Shown here one piece after another: positions 1-7,901 of a stretch of 64,000 nt of DNA. The stretch lies in IMG/VR virus record IMGVR_UViG_3300042301_004349, positions 107,172 through 171,171 of that record; one strand, 5' to 3'. This DNA comes from a virus. The notes beneath the pieces are model-generated. The model saw only the letters and a list, made by a program, of their open reading frames with translations, was not told where the DNA came from and did no database searches. Numbering within the stretch: the first letter of the stretch is position 1; the number at the start of each line of letters is the position of its first letter. The position numbers and the translations under genes were made by a program.

Positions 1-639
1 TGTAATATCTAATTCAGTTACTAATCCTGTTAATCCAGCACCATTACCTACGAATGAACCACTGAATGAACCACTAACTGAAGTAAATACACCTTGTTGT
101 GCATAAATTGTTCTCCAACGTTTGCTGTTTGTACCTAAATCAAAAGCAATATCAACATCTGGTATAATAGATGAGCTGATGTCTGCGCCAAAAGTTACAA
201 AATCTGTATTAGCGTCACCAACTGTAATATTACCACCTAAAGTAATGTTACCATCAATTGTTGCGTTTCCACTTAAATATAAGTTAGAACCTGTAATTAT
301 ACCTGTAGTAATACTTAAAGGATTAATTGCGCTTCCACTTACAGCACCTGCTAAATCTAAACGAGTATTACCAGCTGCTTTTAAAATGTAAAGATTCTTA
401 TCTGTAGAATTATAGAAAGAAACACCTTCTAATTGACTGTAACTAGAGATATCTGGTGCAGAAGAACCATAGTATAATTGAGGAACTGCTTTGTATGAGG
501 TTGAATCTCCTACAAATAATACAGGACCTACTAAATTACCTATCGAGCCTGTACCTAATATAATTTCACCAGCATTAACAGGTGAAAGGGTACCGACGTT
601 GGCTATCGAACCGCGACGGTGTTTAATTATTTGGGCCAT
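1..639 (-). CDS. Tail-fibre-like virion protein, N-terminal part (runs off window)
   Basis: This gene is open from its ATG to the window edge, 213 codons without a stop. The protein starts MAQIIKHRRGSI and is rich in Gly, Ser and Thr. It contains the short repeat GSFSGSF and a NGAGLTGL segment, and a DLGTNSKRWRTIYA stretch typical of phage fibre proteins that precede a C-terminal chaperone or pyocin-knob domain. A box ATTTATA lies just upstream of the start. It follows the gp15 and SGS-rich small gene in the same direction, so a tail-fibre or tail-surface role is inferred. The rest of the protein lies outside the window and the exact role cannot be settled. Confidence 0.7.
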   Translation of the reverse strand, partial: MAQIIKHRRGSIANVGTLSPVNAGEIILGTGSIGNLVGPVLFVGDSTSYKAVPQLYYGSSAPDISSYSQLEGVSFYNSTDKNLYILKAAGNTRLDLAGAVSGSAINPLSITTGIITGSNLYLSGNATIDGNITLGGNITVGDANTDFVTFGADISSSIIPDVDIAFDLGTNSKRWRTIYAQQGVFTSVSGSFSGSFVGNGAGLTGLVTELDIT

Positions 640-688
640 ACTTTTTATTTATAATTTAATGGAATTATGTCTATTAATAAATATTAAG

Positions 689-949
689 TTAGAACGTACC
701 CAAATCAACTGATTGTGGAGTTGTTTCGTCTCCTAAAGTATCTATGTTGTCTATTGTTAGAGAAGCCGAGGATACACCAGGCATATCATGAATTACAGCA
801 TCTCCATACACGGTTATTGCGGGGATTGATGATGTTTGTTGATAGAAGGTTGAGGATCCACTAACTACAGTTAAATCACCTTCTATTACTAATCCACTAC
901 CTGATAGGCTTAATGGGGATAATATTTGTTCTAATCTAATTCGTGCCAT
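689..949 (-). CDS. Small SGS-rich virion-associated protein, unknown function
   Basis: This 86-residue protein starts MARIRLEQILSP and continues with SGSGLVIEGDLTVVSGSS, a beta-rich, Gly/Ser-rich composition like the neighbouring fibre gene. It lies just downstream of the gp15 homologue and just upstream of the fibre-like gene, in one transcription direction. No family is recognised. A small tail or fibre accessory protein is the simplest reading. Confidence 0.5.
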   Translation of the reverse strand: MARIRLEQILSPLSLSGSGLVIEGDLTVVSGSSTFYQQTSSIPAITVYGDAVIHDMPGVSSASLTIDNIDTLGDETTPQSVDLGTF

Positions 950-950
950 T

Positions 951-2183
951 TTATGTTACTTTACCTACTACTATAATGGTATCAGTTGAAACTAATGTAT
1001 ACCCTAATATTGAAGGATTAATTGTTAATATTGAATTAGCACCAACGTCTACAAACGATACAATTGCTTGGTGTGGTATATAAAGACCATTTGCTGTAAA
1101 TGTAAAGTTTGCTAATGTTGGGTTTGGTATAAGTGACCCTTCTGGTGGGTTTAGTATACTTACTCCAACAAATGTTGCTGTGTTTGATGTTACAGTTGTA
1201 GCTGTTCTTGTGTTATTTGTTTGTAAATATTCAAGATCACTAGCTGCTGTATCTGTAATAGTAACATTGGTAGAACCTTCAACAAATGATGTACCACCAC
1301 CTATATTTGGTCTAATACCAATTGTTTGTACTTCTTCAGCATCACCTGTTGTTGTTTCTAAACCAAATACTATTTGAGATTTAGAATAAAACATATCACT
1401 GTTTGCTAATTCTTTATTAATAGAATCAGGAATTATATATCCATTTAATGTAATACTAAATGTTGTTTTTGCAATTCTATCATTATCTGATTCTACTGCT
1501 ACTGTTGTTGCAAATGAATCAATTCTAGATCTAAATTGAAAACGTTTTGGATCACCCCAATATGAATCAGAAGCAAATTGTATTGCTTCAACAATTTTAT
1601 TATTTTGTTCTACATAGTTTGTAAATATAATACATTCATATGTTACAGTAACATAATCAGGTACTACAGATACATAAAATTGAGATGATGGGATTTTATT
1701 TGTTAATATTGAGAATTTATCATAATGGTTTTTAGCATTGTATTTTGTTTCAAACACTTGAAATAAATGAGCTTTGTTACCATCTATTTTATTGCCTAAA
1801 GTTCTATTTTTTTCAACATTATTACGTCTAAATACTATAATAGGGACTCTAACCTTATTATTTGAATCTCTTAAAAATCCGTCTTGTTGTATTGATTTCC
1901 ATCTTTCAGGAGAACCATATATTATAGGAACATTAATCATTTCCCCATCTTGGAATACTTGGGGTTTAATAGTGTTGTTAAAATAATATATAATAGCTGC
2001 GTCTAAATCTTGTAAACCAACAGAAAAATCTTTTATTTTATCGTTTTTACGAGAAATTTCTCTAGCACGATTTTGAGTAAAAGAAGTAGTAGAAACTGGC
2101 TTGCCTATTGATTTATCATAGGCTTCTATTTGTGACTGTGCAGCCTCAAATGGTTTTGTTGTTTCTATTGATCTTTTTCTCAT
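951..2183 (-). CDS. gp15-like tail terminator / sheath stabiliser with C-terminal extension
   Basis: In T4, gp15 caps the finished tail and joins it to the neck. The resemblance to T4 gp15 is in spaced motifs: an INVPIIYGSPERW segment near residue 80 (T4 has RVPITYAS), a YECIIFTNYVEQNNKIVEAI helix near residue 180, and a TTFSITLNGYIIPD strand near residue 250. Gene order gp13-gp14-two small genes-gp15 agrees. The protein is 410 residues against about 272 in T4. The extra 130 residues form a Ser/Thr-rich, beta-type C-terminal domain. The start codon overlaps the stop of the upstream small gene. Confidence 0.72.
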   Translation of the reverse strand: MRKRSIETTKPFEAAQSQIEAYDKSIGKPVSTTSFTQNRAREISRKNDKIKDFSVGLQDLDAAIIYYFNNTIKPQVFQDGEMINVPIIYGSPERWKSIQQDGFLRDSNNKVRVPIIVFRRNNVEKNRTLGNKIDGNKAHLFQVFETKYNAKNHYDKFSILTNKIPSSQFYVSVVPDYVTVTYECIIFTNYVEQNNKIVEAIQFASDSYWGDPKRFQFRSRIDSFATTVAVESDNDRIAKTTFSITLNGYIIPDSINKELANSDMFYSKSQIVFGLETTTGDAEEVQTIGIRPNIGGGTSFVEGSTNVTITDTAASDLEYLQTNNTRTATTVTSNTATFVGVSILNPPEGSLIPNPTLANFTFTANGLYIPHQAIVSFVDVGANSILTINPSILGYTLVSTDTIIVVGKVT

Positions 2184-2536
2184 TATATTCTACCTTGCTT
2201 TTCTAAAGCCATTAATTTATCTAAAGCATTCATTGCTCTAAATAATTGGTTGTATAGTTTACTAATTTCTTTTGCTGTAGAAGCAATATCTGGATTTGTG
2301 GAGAAAGTGAATACATCAAATTCTCTTTTATTTTGAATGATGGTTCTCTTAATATTATCAATTTTAGGTAGATTAATTACTTGAGAAGCAGACATTTCAG
2401 GACGATTTGGGTCCTGAGGTAATGGGACTAAAAGTCTACCTGTTTTATATAATTCTCTTTTTTGCTCAGGAGATAAATCTGAAATAGAAACTTCAGGACT
2501 TCCCATGATTTCGTCTAATATATCTGTTAATTTCAT
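2183..2536 (-). CDS. Small leader-bearing protein of the neck operon
   Basis: This 117-residue protein begins MKLTDILDE, matching the short leader ending in [LI]-x-E that recurs in many proteins here and resembles the T4 capsid-targeting sequence. The rest is mainly helical and charged, ending in NALDKLMALEKQGRI. It sits between the gp14-like and gp15-like genes and overlaps the next start by one base. No family is recognised. It may be a head- or neck-associated protein processed by the gp21 homologue, which is inference. Confidence 0.6.
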   Translation of the reverse strand: MKLTDILDEIMGSPEVSISDLSPEQKRELYKTGRLLVPLPQDPNRPEMSASQVINLPKIDNIKRTIIQNKREFDVFTFSTNPDIASTAKEISKLYNQLFRAMNALDKLMALEKQGRI

Positions 2537-2538
2537 AA

Positions 2539-2877
2539 TTAATATTGTCCTATTTTTTCAATTGTTTGTAATCTAGGAATAAATTGTAATAAACCGTCTA
2601 CTTTATGAGTAGTTGATGAAGCTATTTTAATTTTTTGAATATCTTCTTCTGGTGTTGTTGATACAATGTATTTAAGTTTTAGTAAAGCAAATTCAGCTAC
2701 ATTAGTTGCTTTTGCGTCTAAAAAATCACTTTGTTGTACAGTTACAACCACAACTCCAGGAAGAGCTCTAATCTCATTATAAATCAATACTTGATTATAA
2801 TTTGAATTAGTTTTTATCAATACTTCTATTCGGTATATAGATAAAATCTCGTTTAATATATTTTCTAGTTTCATCAT
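2539..2877 (-). CDS. Small leader-bearing protein of the neck operon
   Basis: I chose the ATG that overlaps the upstream stop as ATGA, giving MMKLENILNEIL; a longer start would overlap the neck gene by 45 bases. The N-terminus is again a leader of the [LI]-x-E type. The body resembles a small alpha/beta fold: IYNEIRALPGVVVVTV and FALLKLKYIVST suggest an ACT- or ferredoxin-like pattern. Function is unknown. The location between neck genes suggests a head-tail joining or packaged protein. Confidence 0.6.
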   Translation of the reverse strand: MMKLENILNEILSIYRIEVLIKTNSNYNQVLIYNEIRALPGVVVVTVQQSDFLDAKATNVAEFALLKLKYIVSTTPEEDIQKIKIASSTTHKVDGLLQFIPRLQTIEKIGQY

Positions 2878-3467
2878 GATTCTAATATATTTAATCTTGT
2901 CATTCTTGTTAGAGAACAAGTCAAGATATATATAATAAGGTTACCAGTTGCATTTGCCGATTGAGCTGATATAGGAGTTCCAGCAGCTGTATAAAACTGA
3001 GCATCTGTTGATGTTACCTCATAATATCTGTCTCTATCAACTACTATATCTCCAACCTCTGGTGTGAAATTGAATTGTTCAACTGTTAATTTTGGTATAC
3101 TTATTGTAATGTTTTGAGTAGGGTCGGAACCATATTCAGCATCTACATAAGATAAAGCAGTTCTTTCAATTAAACACTTTATTTCCATTGGAGGATAATA
3201 CCACTTCTCCATTGACTCACCATACATATTAGCTACTGTATTATCTAGGTCACATTTAAAGTATCCTACTTTCATACCAGCAAAATTAATTGCTTGTTGA
3301 ACAGTAGCTGCTGCCTGTCCACTAGGACCAGGAGATGGAGTTGGTGGTGCTGGTGGTGGAGTCGGTGTGGTAGGAGCAGGAGAGCCTATTCCACCTCCCC
3401 TTGGTGGGGGAGCAACAATAGGAGCCTGTGAAACTGTTCCTCCTTCTTTTATAATTCCTTTAGCCAT
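2874..3467 (-). CDS. gp14-like neck protein with Pro-rich N-terminus
   Basis: The first 50 residues are a Pro/Gly/Thr-rich linker. The remainder contains NMYGESMEKWYYPPMEI and then a VGDIVVDRDRYYEV segment, a pattern seen in T4-type gp14 neck proteins: a YGE motif followed by a strand-rich domain. It lies immediately after the gp13 homologue, as in T4, with a one-base overlap. Neck proteins seal the filled head and attach the tail. The assignment rests on motifs and position only. The poly-proline segment at the N-terminus is unusual for gp14. Confidence 0.55.
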   Translation of the reverse strand: MAKGIIKEGGTVSQAPIVAPPPRGGGIGSPAPTTPTPPPAPPTPSPGPSGQAAATVQQAINFAGMKVGYFKCDLDNTVANMYGESMEKWYYPPMEIKCLIERTALSYVDAEYGSDPTQNITISIPKLTVEQFNFTPEVGDIVVDRDRYYEVTSTDAQFYTAAGTPISAQSANATGNLIIYILTCSLTRMTRLNILES

Positions 3468-5464
3468 TATTTAATATAAATTGGTAATGGAATAGATGCT
3501 AAAGTATCTTTTAAGAATCCAGCTTCTTGTTGTTTTCTTTCAAGTTGACTCTTACGAGAAACTTCATTTAGCATCTCTTTTAATTCCAAAATTAAATCTT
3601 CTTTTTCTTTTCTAGCATCTGTAATCAATTCAGAACCATTTATTGGTCCTATACCTTGAATACTTGTAGAAGAATATTGAATACGAATATGTGCTTCAAC
3701 TTCCCTAGCTAATGCTAAAGTATATTTAAATATCCACATTCTACCAACAGTATTAATGTTCATATATACAGGATTTCTATAAGGAACATTCATTACATCA
3801 GTAACAACGTTCTTTCTTCTATCTCTTAATATAGAATTTTTATTACTCTTTTTAACATATTCAAAGAATAAGTTTAAATCGATAGAAGGTCTTGGGAATA
3901 TTCTTAATTTATTATTTTGTAATTCAAATGAATAACCAGCACGTCTGATAGTGTCATTTAATTCAATTGATTGAATCTTTTGTAAGTCAAAATTCATAGG
4001 CATTAGCAAAAAGTTAATACCAGGGGAGAATTGACCAAATCCAAATGTTTCAAGTAATGATTGAACACCAGTACCTGTGCCTGCATATGGGTCAAAATAT
4101 CTAGCGATTGCTGGAGGTTGTTCATGATATACTCTTCGAACCTCAATTGTATCTCCAAGTTCTAATGACTCTGATACAGCAGCCCATTCATTTAAATCAT
4201 AATCCTGTTCACCAGGAATTAATTTCAAACTACCTTTTTTAATATCATAATTTCCACCAACACTTGCTTCAGCTCCATAACCATCAGCAATAACTGATGT
4301 TATTGTTGTTAAGTTGTTGCTTAATACTTTATCATTAAATGTATCAACAGTTGTTTGAATATAAACTGTTGGGATAGTACCATTTGATCCTGTAAATCTT
4401 GCTCCATTACCTGCAATATTAGGTGTTGTAGTAAAGAAATAGATATGAGAATAACCTTCAGGTATACTATAATTAGATCCTGAAGTTACTCCTGTGAATT
4501 GAGCACTAGTTCCATTAATTCTAAAATTAGTAATATTAGAATATGATAATGAAGAAGAAATATTTAAAGTTGTTGCAGGAGAACCTGTAACAAATGTCAT
4601 AGGTGTACCAAATGAAGCAGAAGATACTGCAGTTAATTTAGCTGCTATATTTGCTGCTGTTAATGCTGCTGTACTTCCAGTTACAATATAAAAATTAGTA
4701 TCTGTATCAACCCCTGTATCATCTCCTACATAGAAATTAGTAATTGTATTGTTACTACCTGTAACAACAAATGATGTTGAACCTGATGTAATACTAACAC
4801 TAGCTGCATTCCATGATGAAGTAGCAGCATTATAATATGGTGTAACAACAGTTGCACCACCCGTTCTATTAAATTGATTATACACAAACTGGCTCAAATC
4901 CATTACAAGATTACCTGGTCCTGTGTATGTTGGATCAACAAATCCAGATCCCAAAGTAAATGAGTTGATATAGCTAAAGTCAGGCGCGATAAAATCGTTG
5001 ATAGAGGCGGAAATAACCCAGATCTCATTATCTACGATAGACGCTGAATAAGACTGATTAAAGTTTACTTCAGCCCAATTCGCTGGTCTTGGAGCAGACC
5101 AACTAACAGGAGAACCAATATCATCACTTAATATATGAGTATAACCTATATTTGAAAATGGAGAGGTTTCTGAGCCTTCCATGTTGATATAGTTGTCTCT
5201 AATTTTATATTGGTAAACTAAGTTACCATATGTAGTAACTGCTTCTTCAAAAGCAGCATATATAGTTAAATCGCTAATGTTTAATGTTGACAAACCTATA
5301 CCTGTACCTAAACGTTGAGCAACGTACTTAGCAGCATTCTTAGCATCACGTAAGAATTCAGGATCATCAGTATAATATTCAAAGGGGCAATTGCCCTTTA
5401 CATTTGAAAGATATGATACATCACCATTGTAATTATCATATAGTTGCATTAAGTTAATCGCCAT
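3467..5464 (-). CDS. gp13-like neck (head completion) protein with large internal insertion
   Basis: Both ends resemble T4 gp13. Near residue 65 is ISDLTIYAAFEEAVTTYG, like the T4 helix in TPDQIYDCIQRALELYG. Near residue 600 is WIFKYTLALAREVEAH followed by ELITDARKEKEDLILEL, like T4 WVKDYATALAKELNG and LIEEARLEKEALREEL. Between about residues 100 and 400 lies a Ser/Thr/Gly/Asn-rich beta-type insertion, making the protein 665 residues against about 309 in T4. The role is closing the portal vertex after DNA packaging. A candidate late promoter box lies 22 bases upstream of the start. The insertion could be a surface decoration on the neck. Confidence 0.7.
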   Translation of the reverse strand: MAINLMQLYDNYNGDVSYLSNVKGNCPFEYYTDDPEFLRDAKNAAKYVAQRLGTGIGLSTLNISDLTIYAAFEEAVTTYGNLVYQYKIRDNYINMEGSETSPFSNIGYTHILSDDIGSPVSWSAPRPANWAEVNFNQSYSASIVDNEIWVISASINDFIAPDFSYINSFTLGSGFVDPTYTGPGNLVMDLSQFVYNQFNRTGGATVVTPYYNAATSSWNAASVSITSGSTSFVVTGSNNTITNFYVGDDTGVDTDTNFYIVTGSTAALTAANIAAKLTAVSSASFGTPMTFVTGSPATTLNISSSLSYSNITNFRINGTSAQFTGVTSGSNYSIPEGYSHIYFFTTTPNIAGNGARFTGSNGTIPTVYIQTTVDTFNDKVLSNNLTTITSVIADGYGAEASVGGNYDIKKGSLKLIPGEQDYDLNEWAAVSESLELGDTIEVRRVYHEQPPAIARYFDPYAGTGTGVQSLLETFGFGQFSPGINFLLMPMNFDLQKIQSIELNDTIRRAGYSFELQNNKLRIFPRPSIDLNLFFEYVKKSNKNSILRDRRKNVVTDVMNVPYRNPVYMNINTVGRMWIFKYTLALAREVEAHIRIQYSSTSIQGIGPINGSELITDARKEKEDLILELKEMLNEVSRKSQLERKQQEAGFLKDTLASIPLPIYIK

Positions 5465-5485
5465 TATTCACTAGTATTTGTCATG

Positions 5486-5494
5486 TATAAATAT
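5486..5494 (-). promoter_or_regulatory. Candidate late promoter box ATATTTATA before gp13
   Basis: On the minus strand the gap before the gp13-like gene carries ATATTTATAC, 22 bases from the ATG. The same box stands in most inter-operon gaps of the structural half and has no conserved upstream partner. Confidence 0.5.
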
Positions 5495-5502
5495 TGAATA
5501 TA

Positions 5503-6171
5503 TTATTTCCCATATTCATAATCCAATATCTTACCAACTAGGTCCGATCTATGGTTAGTTGCTAATTTAATCCACTGAATTTCTTCAATTTTTTTAGATA
5601 ATTCAATGACATACAACAATCCATTTAATTCACCTGTTGGATTTTTAATATCAGTTTGTTCATTATCCCCATTAATTACTATCTTACCATTTTTACCTAA
5701 ACGTGTTAATATAGCTAACATTTCACCTTTAGTTAGATTTTGAGCTTCTTCAACAATTAAAATATCATCAATTGTTTTACCACGAATGAATTGAACAGGT
5801 AATGCTTTAATTTTTTCTTCTTGTACTAACTTCGCAACCTCATTTTTATCAGAACAACATTTAGATAGGTTTTCTAACAACGCTTCCATATATGGATCAA
5901 ATTTTTCACTTAAGGCTCCTGGTAGGAATCCTAAACTTTTGCCTACTTCAACAGCAGCACGTGTATTGTATATACAATCTATTTGTTTTCTTTTAAGGAA
6001 ATCTAATGCTGCTTGTGCACATACTAATGATTTACCACTTCCTGCTCTACCTGTTATTATAACAATTTGGTTTTCTACTATTAATCGTTTTGCTTCTTTT
6101 TGTTCTTCATTTAATTGAACTGCGTTAATTGATTTAATTTCACTTTTGCGTTCGCGATTAGGTTCTCTCAT
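5503..6171 (-). CDS. phoH: PhoH-like P-loop ATPase
   Basis: PhoH family proteins are ATPases found in many phages; their phage role is unsettled and may involve RNA handling. The Walker A motif is ITGRAGSGKSLV near residue 40 and the Walker B motif is ILIVEEAQNL near residue 140, followed by VINGDNEQTD, a typical PhoH segment. I start at the first ATG (MREPNRER); an in-frame TTG lies eight codons earlier. The gene lies between the capsid protein terminator and gp13, with its own candidate late promoter. The protein has about 222 residues, the usual size for the ATPase domain alone. Confidence 0.88.
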   Translation of the reverse strand: MREPNRERKSEIKSINAVQLNEEQKEAKRLIVENQIVIITGRAGSGKSLVCAQAALDFLKRKQIDCIYNTRAAVEVGKSLGFLPGALSEKFDPYMEALLENLSKCCSDKNEVAKLVQEEKIKALPVQFIRGKTIDDILIVEEAQNLTKGEMLAILTRLGKNGKIVINGDNEQTDIKNPTGELNGLLYVIELSKKIEEIQWIKLATNHRSDLVGKILDYEYGK

Positions 6172-6193
6172 ATGTAACGGTTGTTTAATTTCC

Positions 6194-6202
6194 AATAAAT
6201 AT
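6194..6202 (-). promoter_or_regulatory. Candidate late promoter box before phoH
   Basis: The minus strand reads ATATTTATT immediately after the T-tract of the capsid gene terminator and 23 bases before the phoH ATG, the same spacing as at other operon heads. Confidence 0.45.
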
Positions 6203-6206
6203 TAAC

Positions 6207-6236
6207 AAAAAAAGCCCGACCTTACGGGGTCGGGCT
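6207..6236 (-). terminator. Rho-independent terminator after major capsid gene
   Basis: Minus-strand RNA would form AGCCCGAC paired with GTCGGGCT around a short loop, followed by seven T residues. This is a strong intrinsic terminator directly downstream of the major capsid gene. Confidence 0.92.
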
Positions 6237-6279
6237 ATTTAGAACTATAATACTGAGATTATAGTGGGGCTAGTTTAGA

Positions 6280-7875
6280 TTAAACTGTTTCTAAACCGTG
6301 TACAATCACTTTACCATAGAATTCAGGACGAACCATTTTCTTAGCGTAACGAGTCATCAAACCTTTACGTGGAGTAAATGTTGTTGGATCGTATACTAAT
6401 GGAGTCATCATTACTGGGATATATGGAGCGAATACAGCACCTGTTTCCAAGAACTGAGCACCTTTGTAACCCATCAAGATGATGTTTTCAGTGAAGTAAG
6501 GGTTTTTGTAAACTTTGTAACGGCTGTTTAAAGAACCGATCTTTTGGATACCGAAGTTGAATTCAGCTTTATCACCATCACCATCAGAAGCAAATCCTGG
6601 GATTGATTCTAAGATAGTAGCTACAGTTGGAGATACTACTAAGAAGTTAGCACCACCACGTAATGTTAATTGGTGAATCTTGTTAGAAACTTTCTGTAAT
6701 TTAGTTCCTAAAGTTTGGAACCAACCACCTTGAGTGTTGAAGAAAGTGTTTGTTAAAGCAGCGAAAGAGCTACCGTTCCAAGCCACGTTGTTCTGAGCTG
6801 ACCAATATTCAGTTGTAGAAGTTGGTACGTTCTTAATCAACATTTCTAAGATTTCTAAATCGATTTCCATAGAGATGTACTGGCTCATTAAGCTAGTTAA
6901 TTCAGCTTCAGCATCGATTGAATGGTAAGCATTCAAATCCTGAGCGAATTCTGGAGTCCATTGTGCTTTTAACTTACGAGTCTTAGCAACAACTGCTTCA
7001 GACTTCATGTTAACATCCAATGAAGGGATAACGATTTGAGAAGCGCTATTAGCGTTAGGAACGCTATAATCAGCTCTATCTTCGAAATCACCACGAGCGT
7101 TATCACGGTTAGCTTTGTTGAAGAACAATACTACGTTTTCTTTAGCACCACCGTCTACTACGTAAACGATATCGCTACCTACAACTTTAGTGTACTGAGG
7201 TAATACTTTAGATTCGTCAGCAGTAGAACCACTAATGAAAGTACCACGAACAGCTTCAACATCTAAATCTGTAATACCAGCAGCACCAGTAACAGTTACT
7301 TTTTTCAAAGTAGTTAAAGATACTGTTGTATCATAATTAACATCAGCTAAAGTAGCAGAAGCAGTAGCAACTGAAGCAGAAGCAAATGATTGAGAGAATT
7401 GGTTGATTGAATAACCAAATTTACCAACACCATACAAACCTTTTGCTGTATCAGTTGATTTTAAATCAGTAGAAGCACCATATAAAGATCCTTCAAATGC
7501 TTTCTTATCTGTACCATATTTGAAGTCAAGATAGAAAATAAGACCTGAAGGTAAGCTCATAGATTGAACTGAAACGAATTCTTTAGCGCTGATATCACCG
7601 AATACACGACGAACTAACGGTAAAGCAACTCCAGCCCAGTTCTCACCGAAACCAGCACCGAAAGTAGCTGCACCACCACCTAAACCAGTGTTGTTGCTTT
7701 CTACTACTAATTGCTTAGCTTGGTTTTCTAACAAGATAGCCATGTTGTTCTTCTCGATTTCATTCTTAAGACCTTCTAAAAGGCCAGACTTAGTCCACTT
7801 AGAAACTAAGGTATTAGCTGTATCCATTACACGAGCGTAAGGATTAGCTGATTCTAATAATTGTTGAATTTCCAT
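6280..7875 (-). CDS. gp23-like major capsid protein
   Basis: At 531 residues it is close to T4 gp23 (521). The region after residue 65 matches the T4-type mature N-terminus: a Gly-rich stretch, then WAGVALPLVRRVFGDI and FVSVQSMSLPSGLIFYLDFKYG, an arrangement shared with gp23. The C-terminus TRYAKKMVRPEFYGKVIVHG is also typical. The first 60 residues form a helical propeptide ending KQLVVE before SNNTGLGGG, which I predict as the prohead protease cleavage site. The very N-terminus, MEIQQLLES, also has the leader pattern. It follows the scaffold gene and ends in a strong terminator. Many SGS-type insertions appear in the central domain. Confidence 0.93.
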   Translation of the reverse strand: MEIQQLLESANPYARVMDTANTLVSKWTKSGLLEGLKNEIEKNNMAILLENQAKQLVVESNNTGLGGGAATFGAGFGENWAGVALPLVRRVFGDISAKEFVSVQSMSLPSGLIFYLDFKYGTDKKAFEGSLYGASTDLKSTDTAKGLYGVGKFGYSINQFSQSFASASVATASATLADVNYDTTVSLTTLKKVTVTGAAGITDLDVEAVRGTFISGSTADESKVLPQYTKVVGSDIVYVVDGGAKENVVLFFNKANRDNARGDFEDRADYSVPNANSASQIVIPSLDVNMKSEAVVAKTRKLKAQWTPEFAQDLNAYHSIDAEAELTSLMSQYISMEIDLEILEMLIKNVPTSTTEYWSAQNNVAWNGSSFAALTNTFFNTQGGWFQTLGTKLQKVSNKIHQLTLRGGANFLVVSPTVATILESIPGFASDGDGDKAEFNFGIQKIGSLNSRYKVYKNPYFTENIILMGYKGAQFLETGAVFAPYIPVMMTPLVYDPTTFTPRKGLMTRYAKKMVRPEFYGKVIVHGLETV

Positions 7876-7901
7876 TTTTAAATGAATTTTTGTTTTTAAT
7901 T

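Noticed and set aside
5503-6171. PhoH as a sign of phosphate-starvation control
   Set aside because: The name is historical; sequence gives only an ATPase, with no Pho-box evidence.
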